DNA from: Haliscomenobacter sp041740695 | GTDB lineage: Bacteria > Bacteroidota > Bacteroidia > Chitinophagales > Saprospiraceae | Direction: 5' to 3' | Assembly (NCBI RefSeq): GCF_041740695.1 | Contig: NZ_JBGSLK010000018.1 | Span: forward strand, 56,251 to 120,250 | Length of the DNA: 64,000 nucleotides | In this document: in pieces, positions 35,329-44,215 of the stretch | Position numbering within the stretch: the first letter of the stretch is position 1 | Layout: each line of letters begins with the position of its first letter | Position numbers and translations under genes: made by a program | The notes under the pieces: generated by a model | Databases searched by the model: none | Told to the model about the DNA's origin: nothing | Seen by the model: the letters and a program-made list of their open reading frames with translations, nothing else

Positions 35329-35820
35329 ATGAAGCTATTCCTTTTTTTCCTGTTCTCTGCAACCTTATTTGCCCCCCACCCTATCCACCTCACGGTGATG
35401 GAAATTTACAGTGCTGAAAAAAGCAAAAATCTCGAATGTTCGGTCACACTGTTTTCAGATGATTTTGCAAGGGCCATTCAATACGAAACCTATGCCCCTC
35501 AAATCCAGAGTGGCAAACTCAAAACGGATGACCTGATCATCAAATATCTCCGCAGCAAATTACAACTCAAAGTCAATGGCAAAAATGGGAGCTTCAGTTT
35601 GCAAAGAACGGAGAACACCCACGAAACCATCACCTGTTACCTAAAACTCAACGCCGTAGCCGCTGAAACTCAAAAAATTGAAATCGCCAGTAAACTCATG
35701 CTGGAATTGTTCAGTGATCAGCGCAACCTGGTCAAAATTCGCATTGCCGGGAAAAAAGAAGGCGCACTCAGCCTCGACAAATCAAAAACAAGTGCCGTAG
35801 CGGCTTTAACTGCAGACTGA
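35329..35820 (+). CDS. DUF6702 family exported protein
   Basis: A 163-residue protein with a signal peptide (MKLFLFFLFSATLFAPHP). The ATG at 35329 is preferred over an upstream in-frame TTG. The motif HPIHLTVMEIYSAEKSKNLECSVTLFSDDF is typical of the small Bacteroidota proteins grouped as DUF6702, whose function is unknown. It lies between the peroxidase and the DUF2202 gene, on the same strand. Confidence 0.75.
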   Translation: MKLFLFFLFSATLFAPHPIHLTVMEIYSAEKSKNLECSVTLFSDDFARAIQYETYAPQIQSGKLKTDDLIIKYLRSKLQLKVNGKNGSFSLQRTENTHETITCYLKLNAVAAETQKIEIASKLMLELFSDQRNLVKIRIAGKKEGALSLDKSKTSAVAALTAD

Positions 35821-35922
35821 TTATTGTCAATCCATTTGGAGACTTTTGACAAGGCAAATCACTCGAAATGACTGCAATTTTGTTGGCGTAAACAACCGAT
35901 TAAATGCAATAAACCAGCAGTC

Positions 35923-36570
35923 ATGAAAAAGACATTGGTTCTCTCCATCCTCATCAGTGCTGCTTTCGCACTCCAAGCCCAGTCTCTTATTGGCAATCAA
36001 CTCAAGAGCAAAGAGGCTGTAATAATGTACCTCGTTGAACAAGAAAAACTAGCCCATGACTTTTATCGCTCCTTGGATACCATGTGGGTGACTGACATTT
36101 TCAACCGGTTAGCCAATGAAGAATTTGAACACGTTGGCAAATTGAGCGCAGTAGCTGCCGAGCTGATGATTAGTGTACCCAATCATTTTAACGAATATCC
36201 TGCGGGGCAATTCATCGATAGCAAGTTGCGTCATCTGTACGCCGAGTTGATGATCGCTGCTAATTTTTCATTGGAAGATGCCTATCGCACCTGTGCCAAT
36301 CTGGAAGAGCGCAAAATGTACGACCTGAAGATGGCCCTCAAAGAACCCAACTTTGAATTGGAAAACCTCACTTACAAAGCCTTGTTGATTGGCAGTGAAG
36401 ACAATTTCAAAGCCTTCATTCGGGCCCTGAATGAAATGGAAAGCAGCTATGCTCCCGTTTGGTTGACTCCTAGTGAATTCGAAGCCTTAACCAAAAATAT
36501 TTTGGCCAACGATGCTTGGCAAAGTTTCAATTCCAACGCCAAAAGTCAAAATCGGATTGGCCTATTTTGA
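35923..36570 (+). CDS. DUF2202 ferritin-like domain protein
   Basis: A 215-residue exported protein with a signal peptide ending FALQAQ. The helical core has the di-iron type motifs EQEKLAHDFY and ANEEFEHVGKL and, further on, NLEERKMYDL, matching DUF2202 proteins of the ferritin-like superfamily. The pattern of Glu and His suggests metal binding; no enzymatic function is established to my knowledge. The closeness of a peroxidase is suggestive of stress response but not proof. A hairpin terminator lies ~70 bp behind it. Confidence 0.85.
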   Translation: MKKTLVLSILISAAFALQAQSLIGNQLKSKEAVIMYLVEQEKLAHDFYRSLDTMWVTDIFNRLANEEFEHVGKLSAVAAELMISVPNHFNEYPAGQFIDSKLRHLYAELMIAANFSLEDAYRTCANLEERKMYDLKMALKEPNFELENLTYKALLIGSEDNFKAFIRALNEMESSYAPVWLTPSEFEALTKNILANDAWQSFNSNAKSQNRIGLF

Positions 36571-36642
36571 GGGTTGTTTGGACAAGTTTTAAAAAAATCA
36601 TTGCCTTTCCACATAAATTTACTGACTTTTGTGCAATCTTTG

Positions 36643-36676
36643 CTCCGCGTTAAGGTTATTAGCGCGGAGTATTTTT
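36643..36676 (+). terminator. Hairpin terminator upstream of the metal-efflux operon
   Basis: CTCCGCG (36643-36649) pairs with CGCGGAG (36663-36669) and is followed by TATTTTTT. It ends the DUF2202 gene. Because it lies only 13 bp before the His-rich gene start it could instead act as an attenuator in that leader. Confidence 0.6.
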
Positions 36677-36689
36677 TACTTGAAAAACC

Positions 36690-37097
36690 ATGAGAATTTA
36701 CCTGAGTCGATTTATGCTTGCTTTTTACCTGCTGTTAGCGCTCGCGCCACAGTGGTTAGAAGAGTTTGCTAAATTCCCGGCGCTCATGGCTCATTATCAA
36801 GACCATCGCCTGGAAAATCCGGCGATTTCTTTAGGCACATTTCTGAGCCAACACTACGGCAAGGACTACGCTAAGCACTGCAAACAACACGATCACTCCA
36901 AGTTACCTGGCAAAGCCAAACACCATGATTCCTGCATGCACATGAATGTAACCGGAGACTCCGTGCTTCCATTTCATGCAGACTTACTGGCTCCCCCGCA
37001 CAATTGGGAAGAACCAAAAAATTCTTCTGTTTTTCAACACGATCAAACTCCAGGCGCCGCTCACCTCTCCGGCATTTGGCAGCCACCCCGAGCTTAA
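36690..37097 (+). CDS. Small His-rich exported protein at the head of the efflux operon
   Basis: A 135-residue protein with an N-terminal hydrophobic segment (FMLAFYLLLALA) and a His/Cys-rich mature part: HYQDHR, HYGKDYAKHCKQHDH, KHHDSCMHMN and FQHDQ. Such small proteins occur directly before CusA/CzcA genes in Bacteroidota. The clustered His, Cys and Met suggest periplasmic binding of a transition metal handed to the pump, which is an inference from composition and position. The pump gene begins 92 bp downstream. I know no family name for it. Confidence 0.8.
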   Translation: MRIYLSRFMLAFYLLLALAPQWLEEFAKFPALMAHYQDHRLENPAISLGTFLSQHYGKDYAKHCKQHDHSKLPGKAKHHDSCMHMNVTGDSVLPFHADLLAPPHNWEEPKNSSVFQHDQTPGAAHLSGIWQPPRA

Positions 37098-37189
37098 TTT
37101 CCATTGCTAAATGACTACCTACTAGTCATTGCCCAATCTTGTTGGGCTCGTTTTCCATCTATTTTATTTTTTCTGTAAATCAACAGTTC

Positions 37190-40100
37190 ATGTTGACACG
37201 AATCATCCATTTTTCCATCCATAACAAGTTTATGGTGGGACTAGGGACATTGGTAATGGTCATTGCCGGGATTTATTCCTTTACCCGACTGCCCATCGAC
37301 GCCATTCCCGATATCACCAACAACCAGGTGCAGGTACTCACCGTATGCCCTACCCTGGCGACCCAGGAAGTAGAACAATTTGTAACCGCCACCATCGAAA
37401 GTGCGGTGAAATCTGTACCTGGAGTATTAGAGTTACGATCGATTTCCCGTTTCGGTCTTAGTGTAATTACGGTAGTCTTTAAAGAAGACATCAATATCTA
37501 CCTGGCCCGCCAAATGGTGAATGAAAAGCTCAAAATGGCCGAGCAAAACATCCCTCCTGGTTTTGGCATCCCAGAATTGGCACCAATCTCTACTGGTTTA
37601 GGTGAAATTTTGCATTATCGCATCGAACCCAAACCAGGGTATGAAAACAAGTTTTCTGCCGCCGATCTGCGCGAAATCCAGGATTGGATTGTCAAAAAAC
37701 AGTTGACAGGGGTGCAAGGAGTTGTAGAAATCAACAGTTTTGGTGGTGACCTAAAACAGTACGAAGTGGCCGTGCGTCCCGAACGTTTGCGCAGCTTGCA
37801 AATTGGCCTACCCGAAATACTCACAGCCCTGGAGGGTGCTAATGAAAATACGGGCGGGGCTTATGTCGAAAAACACAGCAGTGTCTATTTCATTCGGGCA
37901 CAGGGCTTGGTCAAAAGCCTGGACGACATCGGTCAAATTGTAATCAAAAACGTCAATGGCCTACCTGTACGTATAGCAGATGTTGCAGAGGTTCGCTTTG
38001 GCAAAGCCCTGCGCTACGGGGCAGTAAGTCACAACGGCGAGGGCGAAATTGTACTGGGCATCGTCATGATGCTCAAGGGCGAAAACGCGGCGAAAGTCAT
38101 TCAAAGGGTCAAAGCCCGTTTGGAGGAAGTCAAAAAAGGGCTTCCCGAAGGCATTACCATCAGTACTTTCTTAGACCGGGAAAAACTGGTCAATCGCACC
38201 ATTGCCACCGTGGAAAAAAACCTGATCGAAGGAGCGCTCATCGTCATTTTTGTTCTGGTGCTCTTGGTCGGTAATTTCCGGGCGGGTCTGATCATCGCTT
38301 CGGTGATCCCGCTGTCCATGCTTTTTGCCATTTCCATGATGCAGCTCTTTGGCGTGAGCGCCAACCTGATGTCGTTGGGTGCCTTGGATTTTGGTTTGAT
38401 TGTAGACGGTGCGGTCATTATTGTAGAGTCAACTTTGCACTTTTTACACGTCCGTTTTTTGAGCCAGCCGGGAGTTGAACCAGGCACGACTGTGCATTTG
38501 AGCAAAGATCAAATGAATGAAAGTGTACTCGAAGCAGCTAGTCGGATCATGCGGTCTTCCATTTTTGGGGTCGTGATCATTTTGATTGTATACTTGCCCA
38601 TTTTGTCTTTGGTGGGCATCGAAGGCAAAATGTTCAAACCCATGGCTCAAACGGTATCTTTCGCATTGGTAGGTGCTTTGTTGCTGTCCTTGACCTATGT
38701 ACCCGCTGTTTCCGCATTGACGTTGAGCCGGAAGTTGCATCTCCACCACAATTTAGCGGATCGGATCATTTTGGCCATCCAGCGCATTTACATCCCCGTT
38801 TTGATGTGGGCTTTACGCTGGCGCAAAACGGTAATCGGTCTTAGCCTGGGCTTGTTGGTACTCTCCTTGTTGTTATTTTCCAGAATGGGTGGCGAATTCA
38901 TTCCCACTTTGGATGAAGGCGACATCATGATGCACGGCTTTTTACGTCCGGGAACTTCTTTGGATCAAACCTTGGAAAGCCACCGCCTGGCGCAAAACAT
39001 CATCCTGAAAAACTTCCCTGATGAAGTGGAACAAGTGATCTCCAAAATTGGTAGCGCCGAAATCCCTACCGACCCTATGGCCATAGAAACCGCCGACAAC
39101 ATCATCCTCCTCAAACCCATTGAAGAATGGACCAAAGCCGGAACCAAAGATGAGTTGGTCAGCAAAATCGAAGAAAAAGTACACGAAATTCCCGGCATGG
39201 CCTTTGAATTCACCCAGCCCATCAAAATGCGTTTCGACGAAATGATGACCGGGGTACGTTCGGATATTGCTGTCAAAATTTTTGGGGAAAACATGGATTC
39301 CTTGGCCCACGCGGGGCACCGGGTGGAACAACTCCTCAAGAACATTCCCGGCTTGGCTGACTTGAAAGTAGAACAAGTAGAAGGTTTGCCACAAATCGTG
39401 GTCAACTACCACTACGATAAAATCGCCCGTTACGGCTTGCACATTCGCGATGTCAATGCCACCTTGCGTGCTGCCTTTGCAGGGACTTCCGCGGGAGTTG
39501 TGTATGAAGAAGCCAGGCGCTTTGACCTGGTGCTGCGCCTGGACGATCAAAACCGCAGTGATTTGGCGGATGTGCGCCAATTGCCCATCACCACGCCGAA
39601 TGGCGAATTGATCCCGCTTAGTGAAGTGGCCGACGTAGATTACCGCCTGGGTGCGGCACAAGTCAGCCGGGACAACGCCCAACGCCGGATTGTAGTGGGT
39701 GCCAACGTGCGGGGCCGCGACGTAGAAAGTGCATTTTTGGATGTACAGTCCAAGCTGGGAGCCGAGCTCAAGTTGCCCGCAGGTTACTTTACCACCTTTG
39801 GCGGTCAATTTGAAAACCTGCAAGCGGCCAAAGCCCGACTTTCCATTGCTGTACCCGTGGCCTTGGCGCTGATTTTCCTACTCTTGTTCTTCACGTTCAA
39901 TTCCATGAAGGAAAGTTTGCTGATTTTCACCGCTATCCCCATGTCGGCGATTGGGGGCGTATTTGCCCTGCTGATCCGCGACATGCCTTTTTCCATCTCT
40001 GCGGGGGTTGGATTTATTGCGCTGTTTGGGGTTGCAGTGTTGAACGGGATTGTGTTGATTACCTACTTCAACCAGTTGGAGAAAGACGGCATCGAAAGTA

Positions 40101-41533
40101 TACCCGAGCGGATTCGTTCTGGGGCCATCGCCCGCTTGCGACCAGTACTCATGACTGCGGCGGTAGCTTCTCTCGGCTTTTTGCCAATGGCGATTTCGCA
40201 TGGTGCTGGTGCAGAAGTTCAACGCCCCCTGGCTACAGTAGTTATTGGGGGATTGATTACTTCAACCTTGCTGACCCTGATAGTGCTACCCGTGCTTTAT
40301 GCCCTGTTTTTTGAGCGCGAACGTTTCATCAAAGTACCGACATCGATTGGCATTTTGTTGATTCCGCTGCTCCTGGCTGGAGTTTCCCTCCAGGGGCAGA
40401 ATGCACTGCGCGAAAACGAAGCCATCACGCTGGCGTTGAAGAACCACCCCGCAGTGCGATCAGCCAGTATCCAGGTGCAGCACCAACAAGTCTTACAAGG
40501 TACGGCCAAGATGTATGACCCTGCGAACTTGTTTCACAACGTCACTGCTGACCCCGATTTGGGCATATTGGGTACCACCACTTTTGGCATCAGCCAAAGT
40601 TTTCCCAGCCGCAAGGCCACGCGGGCAACCACAAACTTTTATCAACAAAAACAAAGCCAAGCCTCCGCGGTATTGGCCCATACCCAACAAGACCTGATCC
40701 GGCAAGTGCGCGAAATTTACCAGCACCTGGGATATTTGGATGCCAAGTCCAGATTGTACCGCTCATTGGATTCTGTGTATACCCGTTTTTCCACCATTGC
40801 CGAACAACGGTACAAAGCGGGCGATGCCGCTCTGGCCGAAAAATTGGCCGCGCAAGACAAAGCCGCTCAGGTTCGGTTGATCCTGGAAACCATAGATCAC
40901 GAGTTGAATTTTGATCAGGTGGTTTTAGGCCAATTGTTGGGGATACCTCAGGCGGTGAGTGCGATTGCCGAACCTTTGCGCAAACAAATTTTCAGCATGG
41001 CTGATACCGCGCTGATCGCCCAGGCACCTAGTGCCAAAGCTGGTCTCGCCCAAGTGAGTGTGGCCAAAAGCCAACAACAAATTGAGCAGTCACGGTTTGC
41101 ACCCAGCTTTTCTACGGGTGTGTACGGGCAAATTTTGGGCAATGGTTTGGTTTATCCCGGTTGGCAATTGGGCGTTAATTTGCCTTTGGTCAATAAAGCT
41201 CGCCACAAAGCAGTAGAGTCGGCAGGGCTGAACGTACAAATTGCGGAAGCCAATTTCCAAGATGTTTTGCTCCAACAACGCTCAAAAATGGCGCATTTGC
41301 TCCATGAGCAAGAGAAGTACAACACCTTGATTGAGTACTTTCAAGCGCAAGGCCAAGCCTTGTCCACCGAGTTACTCCGCAATGCCAGCCTGAATTATCA
41401 GGAAGGTGAAATTGATTATACCACTTTGTCGCAACAAGTGGAACAAGCAATTGGCATTCAGATGAATTACCTGGAAAATTTGTACGGGCTAAGCCTGACT
41501 GTGGTGGAATTGAAATTTATTGCTGGGCAATAG
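37190..41533 (+). CDS. CzcA-type heavy-metal RND efflux pump fused to a TolC-like outer-membrane domain
   Basis: A 1447-residue fusion. The ATG at 37190 (MLTRIIHFSIHNKFMVG) matches CzcA/CusA starts. Residues 1-~1045 form a complete HME-RND transporter, which exports metal cations using the proton gradient. The TM4 motif near 398-414, DFGLIVDGAVIIVE, has the DFGxxxDGAxxxxE pattern of the CzcA (Co/Zn/Cd/Ni) branch rather than the Cu/Ag CusA branch. After a hydrophobic segment at ~1050-1070 (GILLIPLLLAGVSLQGQ) that looks like an internal signal peptide, residues ~1071-1447 form a TolC/OEP-type domain with long coiled coils. The adaptor gene follows after 27 bp. Inner- and outer-membrane parts in one chain imply cleavage or a spanning topology. 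Confidence 0.93.
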   Translation: MLTRIIHFSIHNKFMVGLGTLVMVIAGIYSFTRLPIDAIPDITNNQVQVLTVCPTLATQEVEQFVTATIESAVKSVPGVLELRSISRFGLSVITVVFKEDINIYLARQMVNEKLKMAEQNIPPGFGIPELAPISTGLGEILHYRIEPKPGYENKFSAADLREIQDWIVKKQLTGVQGVVEINSFGGDLKQYEVAVRPERLRSLQIGLPEILTALEGANENTGGAYVEKHSSVYFIRAQGLVKSLDDIGQIVIKNVNGLPVRIADVAEVRFGKALRYGAVSHNGEGEIVLGIVMMLKGENAAKVIQRVKARLEEVKKGLPEGITISTFLDREKLVNRTIATVEKNLIEGALIVIFVLVLLVGNFRAGLIIASVIPLSMLFAISMMQLFGVSANLMSLGALDFGLIVDGAVIIVESTLHFLHVRFLSQPGVEPGTTVHLSKDQMNESVLEAASRIMRSSIFGVVIILIVYLPILSLVGIEGKMFKPMAQTVSFALVGALLLSLTYVPAVSALTLSRKLHLHHNLADRIILAIQRIYIPVLMWALRWRKTVIGLSLGLLVLSLLLFSRMGGEFIPTLDEGDIMMHGFLRPGTSLDQTLESHRLAQNIILKNFPDEVEQVISKIGSAEIPTDPMAIETADNIILLKPIEEWTKAGTKDELVSKIEEKVHEIPGMAFEFTQPIKMRFDEMMTGVRSDIAVKIFGENMDSLAHAGHRVEQLLKNIPGLADLKVEQVEGLPQIVVNYHYDKIARYGLHIRDVNATLRAAFAGTSAGVVYEEARRFDLVLRLDDQNRSDLADVRQLPITTPNGELIPLSEVADVDYRLGAAQVSRDNAQRRIVVGANVRGRDVESAFLDVQSKLGAELKLPAGYFTTFGGQFENLQAAKARLSIAVPVALALIFLLLFFTFNSMKESLLIFTAIPMSAIGGVFALLIRDMPFSISAGVGFIALFGVAVLNGIVLITYFNQLEKDGIESIPERIRSGAIARLRPVLMTAAVASLGFLPMAISHGAGAEVQRPLATVVIGGLITSTLLTLIVLPVLYALFFERERFIKVPTSIGILLIPLLLAGVSLQGQNALRENEAITLALKNHPAVRSASIQVQHQQVLQGTAKMYDPANLFHNVTADPDLGILGTTTFGISQSFPSRKATRATTNFYQQKQSQASAVLAHTQQDLIRQVREIYQHLGYLDAKSRLYRSLDSVYTRFSTIAEQRYKAGDAALAEKLAAQDKAAQVRLILETIDHELNFDQVVLGQLLGIPQAVSAIAEPLRKQIFSMADTALIAQAPSAKAGLAQVSVAKSQQQIEQSRFAPSFSTGVYGQILGNGLVYPGWQLGVNLPLVNKARHKAVESAGLNVQIAEANFQDVLLQQRSKMAHLLHEQEKYNTLIEYFQAQGQALSTELLRNASLNYQEGEIDYTTLSQQVEQAIGIQMNYLENLYGLSLTVVELKFIAGQ

Positions 41534-41560
41534 TCCTGAATCCTTTTAAATCTCGAAAAA

Positions 41561-42745
41561 ATGAATCGCATCAAATATAGCAGTATCCTCGCCCTGGCCT
41601 TATTTACCTTGGCTTGTGGCAAAAAAGCAGAACCAACCAGTGAAAGCACCGAAGTCGCTGCAAGCCCTGAAATGAGCAGCAACACGGTCACACTGAGTGC
41701 AGGACAGGCCCAACAAGCCGCCATTCAAACCGGAACCTTTACCCTCCGCCCCTTGAGTGATTACCTGGACGTCAATGCGGAGCTGGTTTTGGGTAAGGAG
41801 AATACCGCTCAAGTCAGCGCCTTCACGGAGGGCATCATCAGCGAACTGCGCATTCGCAACAACAGCAGTGTCGCCAAAGGTGGCGTAGTAGCGGTTTTGC
41901 GCAAACCCGACTTATTGGACTTGCAACAACAATTCCTGGAGAACAAGGACCGCATGGTATTCCTGGAAACCGAATACCAGCGTTACAAGGCATTAAAAGA
42001 AAATGATGCCACCGCCACCAAGAATTTTCAAAAAGCTGAATCGGACTGGCGCGCCGCGCAAACCTCAGGAAAACTCCTGGCTGCCAAATTGCGCCAGTAC
42101 CAGATCGATCCGGCCAAACTCACCCCCGATAATTTGCGCACTGAGCTGTTCATCACCTCACCAGTTGCGGGCATTGTAACACGAGTAGATGCTAGTTTGG
42201 GACAGGCACTGAACCTGGGAGAGCCCATTTGTGAGGTAAGCAACCTGGCCTATTTGCACCCCGTATTGTATGTTTTTGAAAAAAACCTGAATCAGGTTAA
42301 AGCGGGGCAAAAAGTCCAGCTGAAATTTCCGGGAGGCAATGAACAGGTATTTAATGCCCACATCGATTACCTCGAGCGCAGCGTTGATGCCGAACGCAAA
42401 ACCGTACGGGTACATGCTCGTTTTGACAATGCAAGCGCGGCCAGCAATCAACAAATGGCCAAAGGTGGTTTCCTCAATGCCCGGATTGCCCTGGCGGATA
42501 CTGGCATGTTGTCAGCATTGCCAGAAGAAGCTGTCATTCAGGAACAAGGTGGCTATTTCATTTTTTACCAGGAAAAAAAGGACGCAGCAGGGGTAACTTT
42601 TCATAAGGTTCCCGTCAAACGAGGACCAGCAGGTGATGGCTATGTGGCCGTTGAACCGCTTGAAACGTTGCCACGCGATGCGGCCATTGTACTGAAAGGC
42701 GCTTATTATGTTTCCGCTAATGGAGGGGTAAGCGCAGAAGAATAG
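41561..42745 (+). CDS. RND efflux periplasmic adaptor lipoprotein (CzcB/CusB type)
   Basis: A 394-residue membrane-fusion protein linking the RND pump to the outer-membrane channel. It has a lipobox (FTLAC, Cys19), a barrel-sandwich lipoyl half (EGIISELRIRNNSSVAKGGVVAVLRKP), a coiled-coil hairpin (~110-170), the second lipoyl half (SPVAGIVTRVDASLGQALNLGEP) and beta-barrel/MP domains at the C-terminus. It lies 27 bp behind the pump-TolC fusion and 58 bp before the haem-binding gene, so a single efflux operon is likely. Confidence 0.93.
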   Translation: MNRIKYSSILALALFTLACGKKAEPTSESTEVAASPEMSSNTVTLSAGQAQQAAIQTGTFTLRPLSDYLDVNAELVLGKENTAQVSAFTEGIISELRIRNNSSVAKGGVVAVLRKPDLLDLQQQFLENKDRMVFLETEYQRYKALKENDATATKNFQKAESDWRAAQTSGKLLAAKLRQYQIDPAKLTPDNLRTELFITSPVAGIVTRVDASLGQALNLGEPICEVSNLAYLHPVLYVFEKNLNQVKAGQKVQLKFPGGNEQVFNAHIDYLERSVDAERKTVRVHARFDNASAASNQQMAKGGFLNARIALADTGMLSALPEEAVIQEQGGYFIFYQEKKDAAGVTFHKVPVKRGPAGDGYVAVEPLETLPRDAAIVLKGAYYVSANGGVSAEE

Positions 42746-42803
42746 GTGACGACATGTATTGATGATGCTTGTTATGGAAATTTTTTAAACTAAACACAAA
42801 GCC

Positions 42804-43307
42804 ATGAAACTGCTCAAAAGGATTGGCCTATTGCTGCTTTTGCTGGCAATCGCCATTCAGTTTGTTCCGGTCAACCGCACCAATCCCGCTGTTGACCCCA
42901 CTCAGGACTACCTCAAAGTAAGCGCTGCACCTGCCGAAGTTGCACGTATACTGAAAGCCTCCTGCTACGATTGTCACTCCAATGAATCGAAGTACCCCTG
43001 GTATTCCTATGTCGCGCCAGTCTCCTTTTTAGTACAAAACCACATCCAGGAAGGGCGCTCCAAGGTAAATTTTTCAACCTGGGGCAGCAGTTCTGCGCAC
43101 GACCAGTCTGAGGCATTGGAGGAAATACCCGAAACCATTGCCGAGGGGGAAATGCCCTTGTGGGATTACAACTTGATGCATCCGGAAGCAAAACTGAGCG
43201 ATGCCGAAAAACGGACGCTTGTCGACTGGTTTAATGCAGGGGGAGGTAATGCAAATCAACCTAGTAGTGACAAAAGTCACCGCAGCGGAGAAGATGATGA
43301 CGACTGA
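42804..43307 (+). CDS. Haem-binding domain (Haem_bd) protein
   Basis: A 167-residue exported or membrane-anchored protein. A hydrophobic N-terminus (LLLLLAIAIQFVPV) is followed by a single c-type haem site, CYDCH (Cys54, Cys57, His58), in the context ASCYDCHSNESKYPWYSYVAPVSF that is characteristic of the Haem_bd family (PF14376). The family is common in Bacteroidota and of unknown redox partner. It is the last gene of the metal-efflux operon by spacing, though its functional link to efflux is unproven. The C-terminal tail is charged (HRSGEDDDD). Confidence 0.88.
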   Translation: MKLLKRIGLLLLLLAIAIQFVPVNRTNPAVDPTQDYLKVSAAPAEVARILKASCYDCHSNESKYPWYSYVAPVSFLVQNHIQEGRSKVNFSTWGSSSAHDQSEALEEIPETIAEGEMPLWDYNLMHPEAKLSDAEKRTLVDWFNAGGGNANQPSSDKSHRSGEDDDD

Positions 43308-43339
43308 TTTTTCGTTAAGTATTGGGAGAATTTAAGTTG

Positions 43340-43395
43340 CCTCATCACTTAGGGGCGATAAAAAAATAAGTGTTATTTTTGCCCCACTACTTAGG
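43340..43395. repeat. Left copy of the inverted repeat flanking the cytochrome/YceI cassette
   Basis: This ~56-bp sequence (CCTCATCACTTAGGGGCGAT ... CCCCACTACTTAGG) recurs in inverse orientation at 45911-46046, on the other side of three genes. Its last 22 bp are perfectly complementary to 45911-45932, and the middle ACTTATTTTTTTATCGCCC segment is complementary to the far half of the right copy. Confidence 0.88.
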
Positions 43396-43471
43396 TTAAA
43401 ATCTTTAACTATTTTTCGAGAGAGAAATCCATACCCTTCAGGCAACTCCCTTGGAAATTTTGCAGTATAGA

Positions 43472-43517
43472 AAGGAAGGATTCAGTTATTTGAGTACAAT
43501 GTACTGAATCCTTCCTT
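43472..43517. promoter_or_regulatory. Perfect 15-bp inverted repeat before the cytochrome gene
   Basis: AAGGAAGGATTCAGT (43472-43486) is exactly inverted at 43503-43517, only 16 bp before the ATG at 43534. It could be an operator or a leader hairpin close to the ribosome-binding site. There is no T run, so termination is unlikely. Confidence 0.6.
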
Positions 43518-43533
43518 ATAATGTAAATGTAAC

Positions 43534-44202
43534 ATGACGGTGAAAAAACAATTTATTGGCTACCTCGTCCCCGGCTTATTAGGGGTCTTGTTCATTTTTA
43601 GTGCTTGTACACAGGAAAAAGTTGTAAACGTCAATCCAGTTTGTTTTGAAAAAGACGTTTTACCCATTTTCATTTCCAACTGTACTCAAAGTGGCTGCCA
43701 CAATAGCCTTGACCGGGAAAATGGTATCGAGTTGACTTCATATGCGACCATCGTTTCCAATGGGGTAAACCCAGGTGACTACAAAAGCAGCAAATTGTAT
43801 CGGGTATTGGTATCAGTGGGTGAAGAATTGATGCCTCAGAAACCTTACAATCGGCTTACCTCGGAGCAGATTGGCACCATCGCCCTCTGGATTGAACAAG
43901 GCGCAAAAAATACCGCTTGCGCCAGCTCGACCTGTGATGTGAGCAAAGTGACTTTCGCCAAAACGGTAAAACCCATCCTGGACCGCTCTTGTAACGGGTG
44001 TCATGCGGGTAGTGCTCCCTCCGGCAACATCGATCTTTCCACGCATACAAATGTCAAAAGGTACGTTCAGGACGGAAGTTTATTCGGAAGTATAAACCAT
44101 GACGCTGGTTTTGTTCGTATGCCTGATGGGGCCGCGAAGCTTCCATCCTGTGAAGTCAGTTCCATCAAGGAATGGATTCGCCTGGGTGCCCTGAACAACT
44201 AA
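43534..44202 (+). CDS. Two-haem c-type cytochrome domain lipoprotein
   Basis: A 222-residue lipoprotein (lipobox FSAC, Cys25) with two cytochrome-c-like halves. The first has the wide motif CTQSGCH (Cys50, Cys55, His56; CX4CH) and the second the standard CNGCH (~153-157; CXXCH). Each half begins with a similar phrase (VLPIF..NC and VKPIL..SC) and contains an MP(Q/D) methionine that may be a haem ligand, indicating an internal duplication. It is the first gene of a three-gene cassette with YceI and DUF5777, a combination I associate with Bacteroidota electron-transfer loci of unknown purpose. Confidence 0.88.
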   Translation: MTVKKQFIGYLVPGLLGVLFIFSACTQEKVVNVNPVCFEKDVLPIFISNCTQSGCHNSLDRENGIELTSYATIVSNGVNPGDYKSSKLYRVLVSVGEELMPQKPYNRLTSEQIGTIALWIEQGAKNTACASSTCDVSKVTFAKTVKPILDRSCNGCHAGSAPSGNIDLSTHTNVKRYVQDGSLFGSINHDAGFVRMPDGAAKLPSCEVSSIKEWIRLGALNN

Positions 44203-44215
44203 ACTTAAACCGTCG

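Noticed and set aside
38942..39823. 293-codon antisense frame within the CzcA-TolC gene
   Set aside because: It is fully contained in the pump's coding region in the opposite strand and has no independent support.
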